Source of the DNA: Microcaldota archaeon
Lineage (GTDB): Archaea; Micrarchaeota; Micrarchaeia; Norongarragalinales; CAINOH01
Reading direction: 5' to 3'
DNA: 11,713 nt
NCBI GenBank assembly: GCA_027371655.1
Contig: DAHXMR010000080.1
Coordinates: forward strand, 1-11,713
Below, one piece after another: positions 4,753-11,713 of this stretch (its first letter is position 1; each line of letters begins with the position of its first letter). Under the pieces are notes generated by a model. It had not been told where the DNA came from. It did not search any database and worked only from the letters and a program-made list of their open reading frames with translations. The position numbers and the translations under genes were made by a program.

Positions 4753-6807
4753 ATGCCCGGCTTGGGAGAACGAGGCAGCTACTATTCGCAAAATGGAGGA
4801 CAGCGCGAGCCGGAGAATCTGGAGCCGTTTTTTCAAATAGTGCTTTTGGCGCTGATAATTGGTGCCGGGTTTTTTCTTTTTGGCATGTGGCAGGACCACC
4901 AAGCCGCGTCTACGGCAACTTCAAGGGATATTACCCCCTTTTCACCCACGCCTGAGGTTCGCGTTGATTACAAGCCGACCGCAGTGCCCGCTGCACAGCA
5001 AGCCGTTTTATCGGCGAGTTTCAAGAACCGGTCTTTTTCCCCGGAGACAATTGTTGTTGACAACGCGACAATAACGCTTTCGCGGAGCGTTGGTTTTTCC
5101 GGGGGCAAGCGCATTGAAACGCTTGTTTTCAACAACACGGGAAGCTCGCCCGCGTCTTTTCGCACGCTCGTGATGTTTCCCAAGAGCATTGCCAAAACCG
5201 CTTCCGACATCGAAGTTGCCGGGGCGGAGCCGGGAGAGATTTACGTGTTGCAGGCAGACCCGTCCCTGTTCGTCGATATAAAAGACTTGGCGGATGGCGT
5301 TTGGAGAACAGTCACGTTTTCATCGGACGACGATCCCGGGTTCCCCGTTGATGTCGGGTCCATCCACTTCGTCCTTAAAAGTTCCGCTTTTCCGATTTCT
5401 CCCGAAGATAATGAACGGCTAAAATCCCTGCTCAACAACCCGTGGCTTCAGGCGCAAAGTGGAAGCGACGCTGAGGAAACTTCCAAAAAGCTTTCGGAAA
5501 TACTCAACAAGGAAGGCGACTTGGGAGATGCGATCACGGAAGCAGAACAGCTTTTCAGCACGACGCCAAACCAAGGTGCGCAGCAAGAGCAAGCTCTTGG
5601 ACAGGATGCGACTGGGGAAACAATCGCGCCTCCAAAACCGCAGCGCTGCTCGGACGCGCCGATAACCGTTTCCGAGTTCATGCCTGGGTTCTATTGCGAA
5701 GAACCGGTTCCAAACGAATTTTTGAACCCTGAAATGCACTTTGACTACTCACTTGCCGGTCTCGATGAATTCGCGCCCGGTCTTGCAGTTAATTATACGA
5801 ATGGAACCGTGGCGGTTTTCGTCGATTACCGCCAGCTTATTCGGGGCGGCAGGCTGCCGTTTGCCAGAGGATTCGCATCGGGCTTGGTCGAATACGGCGA
5901 CCTGACCAAGCCCCGCAACCCCGACGGAAGCCTCAGGAAATTCAATTTCACGCTGTCAATACTGTACAAAAACAACTTCAACGACTACGTCAAAATTTGG
6001 CCGCCAACCCTCAACTTCAAGGAATACGCAGGTAAAGCCGTGGAAAAAGCCGTGCTCGTGTCCAACAACCTGCCCTATGATTTGGAGGGCTACGATTTCG
6101 TCGTTTGCGGCAGGCAAATGAACCTTAAAGCACGCGAAGTGGGGGCATTCACCGCGACAATCAACGACCAGGGCTGCCAAGTAACACAGCGCGGGGAAGG
6201 CGTGGAAAACGGTTTTGCAATAAACGTTTCGCACGTGGACTTCCTGCCCAAAGAGGAAGCCGAAAAATTCGTTTCGGAAGACTACCTCGAACCCCGGCTC
6301 GCGTCATACGAAGGCGACTGCTCAAACCAATACTGCAACTGCGAGGAAACAGCTGCTTTTGCGAGCCTTTTCGTTTCACAGTTCCAGGACTCTCTGCAAC
6401 TTGATGCGTTTTCATTCAAGAAACTCTTCGGCAAAAACGACTACTCGGCAACCCAAATATTCCTTTCGGCAAACTCGAAGGACGGCTCCGTATGCCCCCT
6501 GCCCAAGGAACTGCAATCCCTTGGATTGTGGCCGGCAAGGCTTAACCTCGCAAAACTTTCCGCTGGCTTGCGCGAAGCCGGAGAAAAAACCCAGCTTGAC
6601 AACAACGGGTTCTGGACGGGCAACTGGGCAATAACCGCGAGCAGGGGCGGCGTGCAGCCCGGCCAGTGGGGCGATGCATCGGACCTCGGCCGCTTTACCG
6701 CCCTTTACGACCTCACCAAACAGCCTTTCATCTACTACGCGACGGACTCGGACAACCGCCTGTTCAAATCGGACGAGTACTCCTACTACACAATCGGACA
6801 AAGATGA
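4753..6807 (+). CDS. Large membrane-anchored surface protein (684 aa), unknown family
   Basis: The frame is open far upstream, but ATG 4753 is the start that fits the TATA box and gives a membrane-anchored N-terminus. About 25 polar residues are followed by one TM segment at 26-46 (FFQIVLLALIIGAGFFLFGM). The rest should be outside the cell. It has seven N-glycosylation sequons (for example at N104 in DNATITL) and eight cysteines from residue 299 on, including a DCSNQYCNCEE cluster. Beta-rich stretches resembling Ig-like folds occur around residues 90-220 and 380-490. A Gln/Glu-rich helical linker lies at about 230-295 and an aromatic C-terminus (ALYDLTKQPFIYYATDSDN) follows. The stop overlaps the next gene as ATGA, so translation is probably coupled. 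Third-position T use is higher in the first half (16 of 60 codons at 5041-5220) than in the second (7 of 60 at 5941-6120). No family is recognised. A partner or anchor for the next protein is an inference. Confidence 0.85.
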   Translation: MPGLGERGSYYSQNGGQREPENLEPFFQIVLLALIIGAGFFLFGMWQDHQAASTATSRDITPFSPTPEVRVDYKPTAVPAAQQAVLSASFKNRSFSPETIVVDNATITLSRSVGFSGGKRIETLVFNNTGSSPASFRTLVMFPKSIAKTASDIEVAGAEPGEIYVLQADPSLFVDIKDLADGVWRTVTFSSDDDPGFPVDVGSIHFVLKSSAFPISPEDNERLKSLLNNPWLQAQSGSDAEETSKKLSEILNKEGDLGDAITEAEQLFSTTPNQGAQQEQALGQDATGETIAPPKPQRCSDAPITVSEFMPGFYCEEPVPNEFLNPEMHFDYSLAGLDEFAPGLAVNYTNGTVAVFVDYRQLIRGGRLPFARGFASGLVEYGDLTKPRNPDGSLRKFNFTLSILYKNNFNDYVKIWPPTLNFKEYAGKAVEKAVLVSNNLPYDLEGYDFVVCGRQMNLKAREVGAFTATINDQGCQVTQRGEGVENGFAINVSHVDFLPKEEAEKFVSEDYLEPRLASYEGDCSNQYCNCEETAAFASLFVSQFQDSLQLDAFSFKKLFGKNDYSATQIFLSANSKDGSVCPLPKELQSLGLWPARLNLAKLSAGLREAGEKTQLDNNGFWTGNWAITASRGGVQPGQWGDASDLGRFTALYDLTKQPFIYYATDSDNRLFKSDEYSYYTIGQR

Positions 6808-9800
6808 AAATGAAAAAACTTTTTGCATTCTTGCTGTTTTTCGCGCTCTTCGCGCACATTGCCAGCGCGGACGCCGGACTTTCCTGCAGCGTTTCCGGTT
6901 CCGACGCCCAGCAAAAAATTTCCGGCGCGGTCTACAAGCTCGAATTCTACTCCCAAAAATTGATGGAAAAGGGAACATTTGCGGAAAACGGCGTGCAGCT
7001 TTCCGTTGACGACATGCGCGCACGCTACGCCGACGCATTCCGCGAGTCCGTGCTCCTGCGCGTGTGCAGCGACAACAGCCTAACCGACGCCGAAAAACAG
7101 GAACAACTGTCCCTTATACCGTCCAAGCAACAAATAGTCGACGAGCTTTTCAGGCAATATCAAATAGACCTGCTTGCCCTCGAGGCGGATTCGCTTGGCA
7201 AGCTCATGGAAGACCGCGGAGAACCCGGACGGATTTCCAAATACGTCGTGAACCCGATAAAAGACGCGTTTGGATTCGGAGGCGATGCCGAAAAGGAAGC
7301 GCTGCAAAACCAGCTCCTTGCGGTCAAAGCTACAATCGCCTGCATGCTCTCCTCCAACGACACTGTTGGCAGTTTTTATGACCCGAGCATCCAAACAACC
7401 GCGCAAAGGCCATGCTACGCGGACTTCGCGGAAAGCCAAGGCGTAAAAGAATCCCACGTGTCGCTTGCGGTAATAGAATACGGCAACAGCGTTCCTCTAA
7501 TCAAAGTCTTAATCGCGGAAGAAGAGGAACGCAACAAAGGCGGTGGCAAGATTTCCGACCAACATAGGTTCGATATCTTCTACGACCAAGCCCGCGAGCT
7601 GGAAGGGCCATACGACGAATCGGATTTCGGCAAAGCTGCAAAAACAGGCCTGCAAGACAACGTGCTGCCATGCATGAACGAATCGGGTTACGACACGCCC
7701 AAATCCCTTTACACTTATTTTGACATTGACGGCCTTGACAAGTGGCTCATTGAAGACGGCCAGACGCCCCATACGGGCGATTACATAAAATACGAATCCC
7801 ATTTTTTGGGCCATACAACAGGGACGCAGCAGGGGGGAGTCATGGATGCGCCGCCAATAGATATGCCCGCATGCAGGGAGGTTCCGGGCAGGCAGGTAAT
7901 TACGCAGAAAAGCTCAAGCGGCGTTGGGGATGCCGAGCTCACTGGGATGAGGATCCTCGGCGCGCTTCAAACCCCGATGATGCGCGCTCTTGTGGCAAGC
8001 GACAACGGAACGTCGGAGCCAAGAGGCGCAATGATAAACGGCGTTCAAGCTGGCGGCCGCCACTACGAAATCGATGGGAAAAAAGCCGCAAGCTACATAG
8101 TAAAAGACCTCGAAAAAGACGATGAAATTGCGCAACGCTACGCAAACGACCAGTCGTTGCACCGCCAAAACATCCGCGCAATCGGGATGTATAGCTATAT
8201 TTTGCGCGAATTCGCCAACAATTCCGCGATAGACCCGGTAAAAATCACCGAAGTAGATTTCCGGGCAATGTGGATTTCCCAAAAAACCGAGCCCGCAAAA
8301 CTGCCCTGCGCCCACTTCATAGACCAAATGTCCAACGACAACTGGCTTTTGGGCCTCATGGCCGCGCAGCTTGCGGTGGAATTCGTAGTGCTTCCGGCGG
8401 CCGCGGAAATAGGCCCCGCAACTGCCGCCGCGGCAGGCACCGCCTCAGCCGCGGGAAACGCCGCGGTCGGCGGCTACTTCCTGATGCAGCAAGGCAAGGG
8501 CTACGTTTATTCCGCGCAAAACTGGGGCAGCCTCGACGACCAGGCAAAAGAAGACACCATTTGCTCCGGATTGTTTCTCACAGGATTGATTGCCAAAGGT
8601 AGGATATCCGAAAACAAGGCAAAAGAGCTCAAATCCGATCTGACAAAATCACCCGACCTAGCAACCGAATTCGACGCGGGACTCGCCGAAGGCAAGCCGT
8701 CAAAGATGAAAAACTATTTCGCCAACTTCAAGGACATCCTCGGAGAATCAAAATCGGAATTTTCACGGCTGAACAAACGCGTGAAAAACGAGCTGATACT
8801 CGAAACGGACTTGCGATTGGGCGGGCAATCCATAAACATAAACGCGGTTCAAGAAAATCTTAGGGCCCAGATTAATCGTGAATCGCGAGGCGTTCTTGAA
8901 ATTGGTGCGGATATGAAGCAGGAAATAGTCCAAGCGATAATGAAAAATGATTTTTCTGCTCTTCGACCGGGAGAGATGGTTGTGCGTGATCCCGGAATCG
9001 ACCGACTAGCAGCCCAACTTGCAAATAAATACTCCGGGAATGGGATAACCGAATTTAGGCCGCAAGTTGAGCGACGGGTTTCGGGAAGCCAGTGGGCAAA
9101 TCAGTATTTAACGGCATTTGATGAACTTGAGGCTTCGTTGCGGGGGATTACGTACGAGGACTTCGTTTCAATGCGGGATACGCTTAAGCGTGCTGAGGAA
9201 AACTTTGCACAGGCCGATCAGCATGGTGGTTCTCAGGTGTCCCGCGCCTTTGTAGTGGAAGGCGCGTTCGATGTTCCGTTAATGTCTGGTTTAGGTGACA
9301 ACGTAGCTCGCTTTAAAGTTTCAAACTATGTTCTGAGCCAAATTAGGGCGGCTATAGGTTTCAACGGGCGCGAACAGGGGTTCGCGCTTTTTGCAAAGAA
9401 GGATGGCAATGTGTTGGTGGTGACCGAAGCACTGAGAACACCCGACTCTAAAAACACGTTCATTGAAACGAAAAACATTCAAGACTATGCGGGTACGCTT
9501 GAGTATAATGAGTACTGGGCGAAGCATAATGCGCTTTTGCGCCAAGGTCTTATCGAAGTGGGCGATGCCCACACGCACCTTCATGAGGTCACACATGACG
9601 GTTGGCCAAGTCGTGCGGATTTTGCGACTGGGTTCACTTTAGGGCCGGGCGGCACTCCAAAATTGCGTATTATTGCGGATAAGACTGGCACTGGAATCTA
9701 TCAAATAACGCCCGAAATGTTTTCGCGTACGGGGGCTCCATCGAAGCTGGAACAGCTTCAACGTGACGCCATTAAGCGGGCGGTAGCGGACTCTGTTCAA

Positions 9801-9905
9801 TACCGCGGAGAGGCTAACGATTATTTGACGTATATGTATGAAATGCTCGATGAAGATATTTTCAATGAGTTGGGCATAACTACTGCGAATATTCGTGCTC
9901 AGTAG
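6804..9905 (+). CDS. Secreted 1033-aa protein with C-terminal JAMM/MPN metallopeptidase domain
   Basis: It starts at ATG 6804, overlapping the previous stop (ATGA). The signal peptide MKMKKLFAFLLFFALFAHIASA is probably cut after A22. The body (about 23-680) is of no known family. It has eight Cys, four N-glycosylation sequons and a hydrophobic Ala/Gly-rich segment at about 514-560 that could insert into a membrane. Residues about 837-973 match a JAMM/MPN metallopeptidase: FKVSNYVLSQIR, the catalytic Glu in REQGFALF (E857), then GDAHTH...GWPSRAD giving H923, H925, S936 and D939. Ten residues separate the second His and the Ser, against seven in RadC-type members, so there is a small insertion. 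Known JAMM enzymes cleave isopeptide bonds of ubiquitin-like proteins. From nt 8847 codon usage shifts sharply, and the tip lacks Cys and sequons, suggesting an acquired effector-like tip. No immunity gene is evident. Membrane exposure and toxin role are inferred. Confidence 0.85.
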   Translation: MKMKKLFAFLLFFALFAHIASADAGLSCSVSGSDAQQKISGAVYKLEFYSQKLMEKGTFAENGVQLSVDDMRARYADAFRESVLLRVCSDNSLTDAEKQEQLSLIPSKQQIVDELFRQYQIDLLALEADSLGKLMEDRGEPGRISKYVVNPIKDAFGFGGDAEKEALQNQLLAVKATIACMLSSNDTVGSFYDPSIQTTAQRPCYADFAESQGVKESHVSLAVIEYGNSVPLIKVLIAEEEERNKGGGKISDQHRFDIFYDQARELEGPYDESDFGKAAKTGLQDNVLPCMNESGYDTPKSLYTYFDIDGLDKWLIEDGQTPHTGDYIKYESHFLGHTTGTQQGGVMDAPPIDMPACREVPGRQVITQKSSSGVGDAELTGMRILGALQTPMMRALVASDNGTSEPRGAMINGVQAGGRHYEIDGKKAASYIVKDLEKDDEIAQRYANDQSLHRQNIRAIGMYSYILREFANNSAIDPVKITEVDFRAMWISQKTEPAKLPCAHFIDQMSNDNWLLGLMAAQLAVEFVVLPAAAEIGPATAAAAGTASAAGNAAVGGYFLMQQGKGYVYSAQNWGSLDDQAKEDTICSGLFLTGLIAKGRISENKAKELKSDLTKSPDLATEFDAGLAEGKPSKMKNYFANFKDILGESKSEFSRLNKRVKNELILETDLRLGGQSININAVQENLRAQINRESRGVLEIGADMKQEIVQAIMKNDFSALRPGEMVVRDPGIDRLAAQLANKYSGNGITEFRPQVERRVSGSQWANQYLTAFDELEASLRGITYEDFVSMRDTLKRAEENFAQADQHGGSQVSRAFVVEGAFDVPLMSGLGDNVARFKVSNYVLSQIRAAIGFNGREQGFALFAKKDGNVLVVTEALRTPDSKNTFIETKNIQDYAGTLEYNEYWAKHNALLRQGLIEVGDAHTHLHEVTHDGWPSRADFATGFTLGPGGTPKLRIIADKTGTGIYQITPEMFSRTGAPSKLEQLQRDAIKRAVADSVQYRGEANDYLTYMYEMLDEDIFNELGITTANIRAQ
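8847..9905 (+). other. Compositionally distinct C-terminal tip (residues ~682-1033)
   Basis: Counting codons, 3 of 73 end in T in 8601-8819 but 24 of 71 do in 8847-9059, without any frame break. The T-rich style continues to the stop. The segment encodes a helical region (about 682-835) and the JAMM domain (about 837-973). It contains neither cysteine nor N-x-S/T sequon, unlike the preceding body. This pattern fits a separately acquired module joined to an older secretion/anchor body. Confidence 0.65.
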
Positions 9906-9963
9906 TCGTAAGCCTAGCTAACAGCTGCTCGTTTCATTTAAGCAGTCTGCCATTTTGCCAGGT

Positions 9964-10395
9964 TCAAAACCAGCCCTTCTTCCCGTCCGCCGTTTGGTTG
10001 TTGTTGAAATTAAACATCACGCCGAACCACGGCCATACGCCGGGGTAGATGAACACGGCTGCAGGATAGACGTCCAAGGCGCTTGCGAAAAACCCGTCGA
10101 AATAGTTGATGGCGCAAAAAATTGCCCCTACAACGGCAAAGCTTGCCACGCTCTTTGCGAGCTTCCCACCGGGAAGCGCGTTGTAAAGCAGTTCCAGCGC
10201 GCGCCCGGCCACCAAAACCGTTGCCGCAAAACCGAAGAGCAACAGCATGAGGAAAATCGCGGCGAAAACAAAGTCCCGGGACGCGCGGAAAATGGCGTTA
10301 TTTACCTGTTCTGTGTGCATGGCATAAAGCGACAGCGAGAAAATGAACACTGCTGGAACCGACATGCTTACCGCGCTTTTCAAAAGGGGTCTCAA
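9964..10395 (-). CDS. Four-TM membrane protein, unknown function, TTG start
   Basis: This 143-aa protein has four predicted transmembrane segments: about 11-27, 42-66, 80-99 and 108-128. A polar NNNQTADGKKGWF tail follows the last one. The initiator is TTG (10393-10395), supported by a GGAGG Shine-Dalgarno 8 nt upstream. The alternative ATG ten codons later lacks one. It converges on the JAMM protein gene with 58 nt between the two stops. It lies 57 nt downstream of the membrane-anchored gene 10453-10992 on the same strand, possibly the same transcript. No family is recognised. Its position beside the secreted JAMM protein invites the thought of an immunity function, but it is on the opposite strand and its codon usage is ordinary for the region, so that idea is weak. 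Confidence 0.8.
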   Translation of the reverse strand: MRPLLKSAVSMSVPAVFIFSLSLYAMHTEQVNNAIFRASRDFVFAAIFLMLLLFGFAATVLVAGRALELLYNALPGGKLAKSVASFAVVGAIFCAINYFDGFFASALDVYPAAVFIYPGVWPWFGVMFNFNNNQTADGKKGWF

Positions 10396-10434
10396 AACAA
10401 TCGCCTCCGAACGTTATGGTTTCAATAGATTGTT
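10396..10434 (-). repeat. Inverted repeat flanking the ribosome-binding site of the four-TM gene
   Basis: AACAATC (10396-10402) and GATTGTT (10428-10434) are perfect 7-bp complements separated by 25 nt. In the minus-strand RNA the GGAGG Shine-Dalgarno lies in the loop and the stem ends just before the TTG start. It could modulate initiation, but the stem is short and A/T-rich. Confidence 0.3.
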
Positions 10435-10452
10435 ATTTGCGCGCCTTCCCTT

Positions 10453-10992
10453 TCAGCAGGGAATCTGCTGGGTCTGCACGCCCGACGGCGCGTCCAGGAA
10501 GCCCATGCTTGCGTTCAGCGTGCCAAACCGGCGTACAATGTAACAGCACTGGCCGTCCTCAATCATGTAAGAGAATGACGAATAGGAATTCCTGAACAGC
10601 ACCACCTGGTCGAACTGCTCCAGGCGCTCCCACGCCTGGAAATCGCTTGCCGCCCCGAAGCGCCGCTTAACCTCGTCTACAAGCCCCTTTGGCTGCGCGG
10701 CCAAGCGCCCCGCAACCTCGGCATCCGTGGGCATATCCACCTTTCCGAAACAAATCGACGGGCCGTACTTTTTCACAAGCAGCACCTTCGCCTCGAAGTC
10801 GAGGCTGGGGTAAAACGCTGCGGGGGTGGGCGTGGCAGCGGGCGTTGCGGAAACGATTTCGGCGGTTATTGGCAATTCTTGCGCCTGCTGCCCGCGCGAA
10901 AAAAGAAGTGCGGCAAGCAAAAGCGCGGCTGCCAAAGCCAAAAACGTGCCAAACCGCCTGTTTGCGGCGAGCTTTTCAAAAAAACGCTTCAT
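10453..10992 (-). CDS. Membrane-anchored extracytoplasmic protein (179 aa), unknown family
   Basis: The gene runs from ATG 10992 to TGA 10453-10455. The product has a basic N-terminus (MKRFFEKLAANRR) and one TM segment at about 14-31. A Pro/Thr/Ala linker (ATPAATPTPAAFYPS, about 50-64) typical of archaeal surface proteins then leads to a small globular domain of about 115 residues. That domain has four Cys (ICFG, GQCCY and the terminal IPC), which could form disulfides outside the cell, and one sequon (NAS). Upstream, TTTTATTG (about 11013-11020) lies about 25 nt before the ATG, and no Shine-Dalgarno is visible, suggesting a leaderless transcript separate from the tautomerase gene ending at 11035. 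No catalytic motif or family is recognised. Confidence 0.8.
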   Translation of the reverse strand: MKRFFEKLAANRRFGTFLALAAALLLAALLFSRGQQAQELPITAEIVSATPAATPTPAAFYPSLDFEAKVLLVKKYGPSICFGKVDMPTDAEVAGRLAAQPKGLVDEVKRRFGAASDFQAWERLEQFDQVVLFRNSYSSFSYMIEDGQCCYIVRRFGTLNASMGFLDAPSGVQTQQIPC

Positions 10993-11012
10993 AGCAGTAA
11001 AAACCCGCGTTG

Positions 11013-11020
11013 CAATAAAA
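11013..11020 (-). promoter_or_regulatory. Candidate TATA box upstream of the 179-aa gene
   Basis: TTTTATTG on the minus strand is centred about 25 nt before ATG 10992, which fits leaderless archaeal transcription. It lies in the 42-nt gap after the tautomerase gene. Sequence match is modest. Confidence 0.35.
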
Positions 11021-11034
11021 CCGCTTTCACCGTT

Positions 11035-11214
11035 TCAAGCCGAATTTTTCCCCGCGACCCCCCAGTCGCTTTTCTCAACGTCCTGTATGATTATTTGCAC
11101 GCTTTCCGGCTTCACGCCCACCGTGCGCACCACCGCATCCGTGACCTCGCGGATGAGCGCGTCCTTCTGCGCTTGCGTCCTCCCCTTGTGCATCAAAATA
11201 TTTACGATCGGCAT
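11035..11214 (-). CDS. 4-oxalocrotonate tautomerase-family enzyme
   Basis: This 59-aa gene runs from ATG 11214 to TGA 11035-11037. After removal of Met the product begins with Pro1, the catalytic base of the tautomerase superfamily (PIVNILMHKGRTQAQKDAL). Counting from Pro1, R11 is conserved. R39 of the Pseudomonas enzyme is replaced by Q39 (SVQIII) and F50 by W50 (KSDWGVAG). The length and beta-alpha-beta layout match the family, which usually works as a hexamer and ketonises or isomerises enol/keto acids. The changed Arg39 position suggests a different substrate from 4-oxalocrotonate, and no aromatic degradation genes are nearby. It lies 36 nt downstream of the AMMECR1 gene on the same strand, preceded by a purine-rich GGGGGA, and is probably co-transcribed. 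Confidence 0.88.
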   Translation of the reverse strand: MPIVNILMHKGRTQAQKDALIREVTDAVVRTVGVKPESVQIIIQDVEKSDWGVAGKNSA

Positions 11215-11250
11215 ATTTCCATTCCCCCGTTTTGCAAGGCGTAAACAATT

Positions 11251-11713
11251 TCATTTGTGCTTTTTGCTTTCAACAACTTTTCCGTTCGGCGCGGTTTCGG
11301 AAAAAATCTGCGCCTGAAAAACGCACACCTTCGACGTTTCGTCGAGCCACGCGCTTTCCGCCAAGCCCGCCTTGAAGCACACGTGCTTCAAAAACTCCTC
11401 CGCCTTCCAATCGTGCTCGGTTGCGACCTGCGGCAAAAGCAAACCCCCCGCGCCGCCTTGCTCTATCGTGAGGCCGTCGCGCCCCACTTTCACTTTTTTG
11501 TGCCTATCGCGCGCAGCGCCATCAATTTCTTTTGGGATTGAGAGTACGCTCATTTCGAACACCACTTTTCCAAGCTCGTCCCTTTCAATGGGAGGGAACC
11601 TTGGGTCGCGGAAAGCTGCCGAAAGGGCGGCGTCGACTACCGCGTGGTCCAATTCCAGCACGGGGTAGGGAACGCCGATGCATCCCCGCAACTCCTTTTC
11701 CGGATAAGTTTCA
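11251..11713 (-). CDS. AMMECR1-family protein, 5' part outside window
   Basis: The visible 153 residues are the C-terminal part of an AMMECR1-domain protein, a family universal in archaea and eukaryotes whose biochemical role is still poorly defined. The family signature LRGCIG is present near the left end of the visible protein. The TTG that could be read as a start at 11691 is the Leu of that motif, so the gene continues through the right window edge. Upstream codons (ETYPEKE) fit the expected strand before it. Further family features are the DAALSAAFRDPRFPPIERDE segment, a VLSIPKEID strand, and GLTIEQGGAGGLLLPQVATE, which aligns with the conserved 'G......R.GLLLPQV' region, ending in VFQAQIFSE. 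Roughly 40-50 N-terminal residues are missing. It sits 36 nt upstream of the tautomerase gene. Confidence 0.92.
   Translation of the reverse strand, partial: ETYPEKELRGCIGVPYPVLELDHAVVDAALSAAFRDPRFPPIERDELGKVVFEMSVLSIPKEIDGAARDRHKKVKVGRDGLTIEQGGAGGLLLPQVATEHDWKAEEFLKHVCFKAGLAESAWLDETSKVCVFQAQIFSETAPNGKVVESKKHK

Noticed and set aside
6412..7038. Minus-strand frame of 208 codons across the 4753/6804 gene junction
   Set aside because: It is antisense to both surface genes. Its Arg/Cys-rich composition is typical of a reverse-complement shadow, and it has no ribosome-binding site.
9906..9963. Factor-independent terminator after the JAMM gene
   Set aside because: Only 4-5 bp dyads (AGCT/AGCT, CTGCT/AGCAG) and no T-tract are present, so it is too weak to call.
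9964..10395. Immunity protein for the JAMM effector
   Set aside because: The four-TM gene is convergent, on the opposite strand, with local codon usage. Nothing links it to the effector except adjacency.
11689..11691. TTG at 11691 as the AMMECR1 start codon
   Set aside because: It encodes the Leu of the conserved LRGCIG motif, and matching sequence continues to the window edge. The gene is truncated by the window, not started here.

Overview
The window looks archaeal, most likely from a small-genome DPANN-type archaeon. This is an inference from gene content and signals, not from a marker gene. The clues are an AMMECR1-family gene at the right edge, archaeal-type TATA boxes placed for leaderless or short-leader transcripts, GGTG/GGAGG Shine-Dalgarno motifs, T-tract terminators, and many small proteins of no recognised family. 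Overall GC is moderately high, and most genes prefer C- or G-ending codons.

Layout. Positions 28-186 (+) may encode a tiny single-span membrane protein. A minus-strand block follows, read right to left. A winged-helix/AbrB-like regulator (4014-4652) precedes a short Usp-like protein (3656-3940) and a 21-residue Lys-rich, Cys4-ending mini-protein (3542-3607). Next come a pair of tandem inverted repeats (3413-3499), a bacterioferritin-like diiron protein (2944-3372) and a Fe/Mn superoxide dismutase (2325-2927). A cluster of three inverted repeats (2223-2320) separates these from a CDF cation exporter (1268-2173), followed by two unrecognised genes (689-1186 and 206-682). Ferritin, SOD and the metal exporter together suggest metal and oxidative-stress homeostasis.

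The most unusual part is the plus-strand pair 4753-6807 and 6804-9905. A TATA box 28 nt upstream suggests a leaderless transcript, and the two genes overlap as ATGA. The first product is a 684-aa membrane-anchored surface protein. The second is a 1033-aa protein with a signal peptide, a hydrophobic Ala/Gly-rich central segment and a C-terminal JAMM/MPN-type metallopeptidase domain (E857, H923, H925, S936, D939). From about nt 8847 the codon usage changes abruptly, and the last ~350 residues contain no Cys and no N-glycosylation sequon, although the preceding ~680 residues contain eight Cys and four sequons. This resembles the architecture of polymorphic toxin/effector proteins with an exchangeable enzymatic tip, but the function is not proven and no immunity gene is obvious.

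The right-hand minus-strand block holds a four-TM protein (9964-10395), a membrane-anchored extracytoplasmic protein (10453-10992), a 4-oxalocrotonate tautomerase-like enzyme (11035-11214) and the 3' three quarters of an AMMECR1 gene (11251 to beyond 11713).
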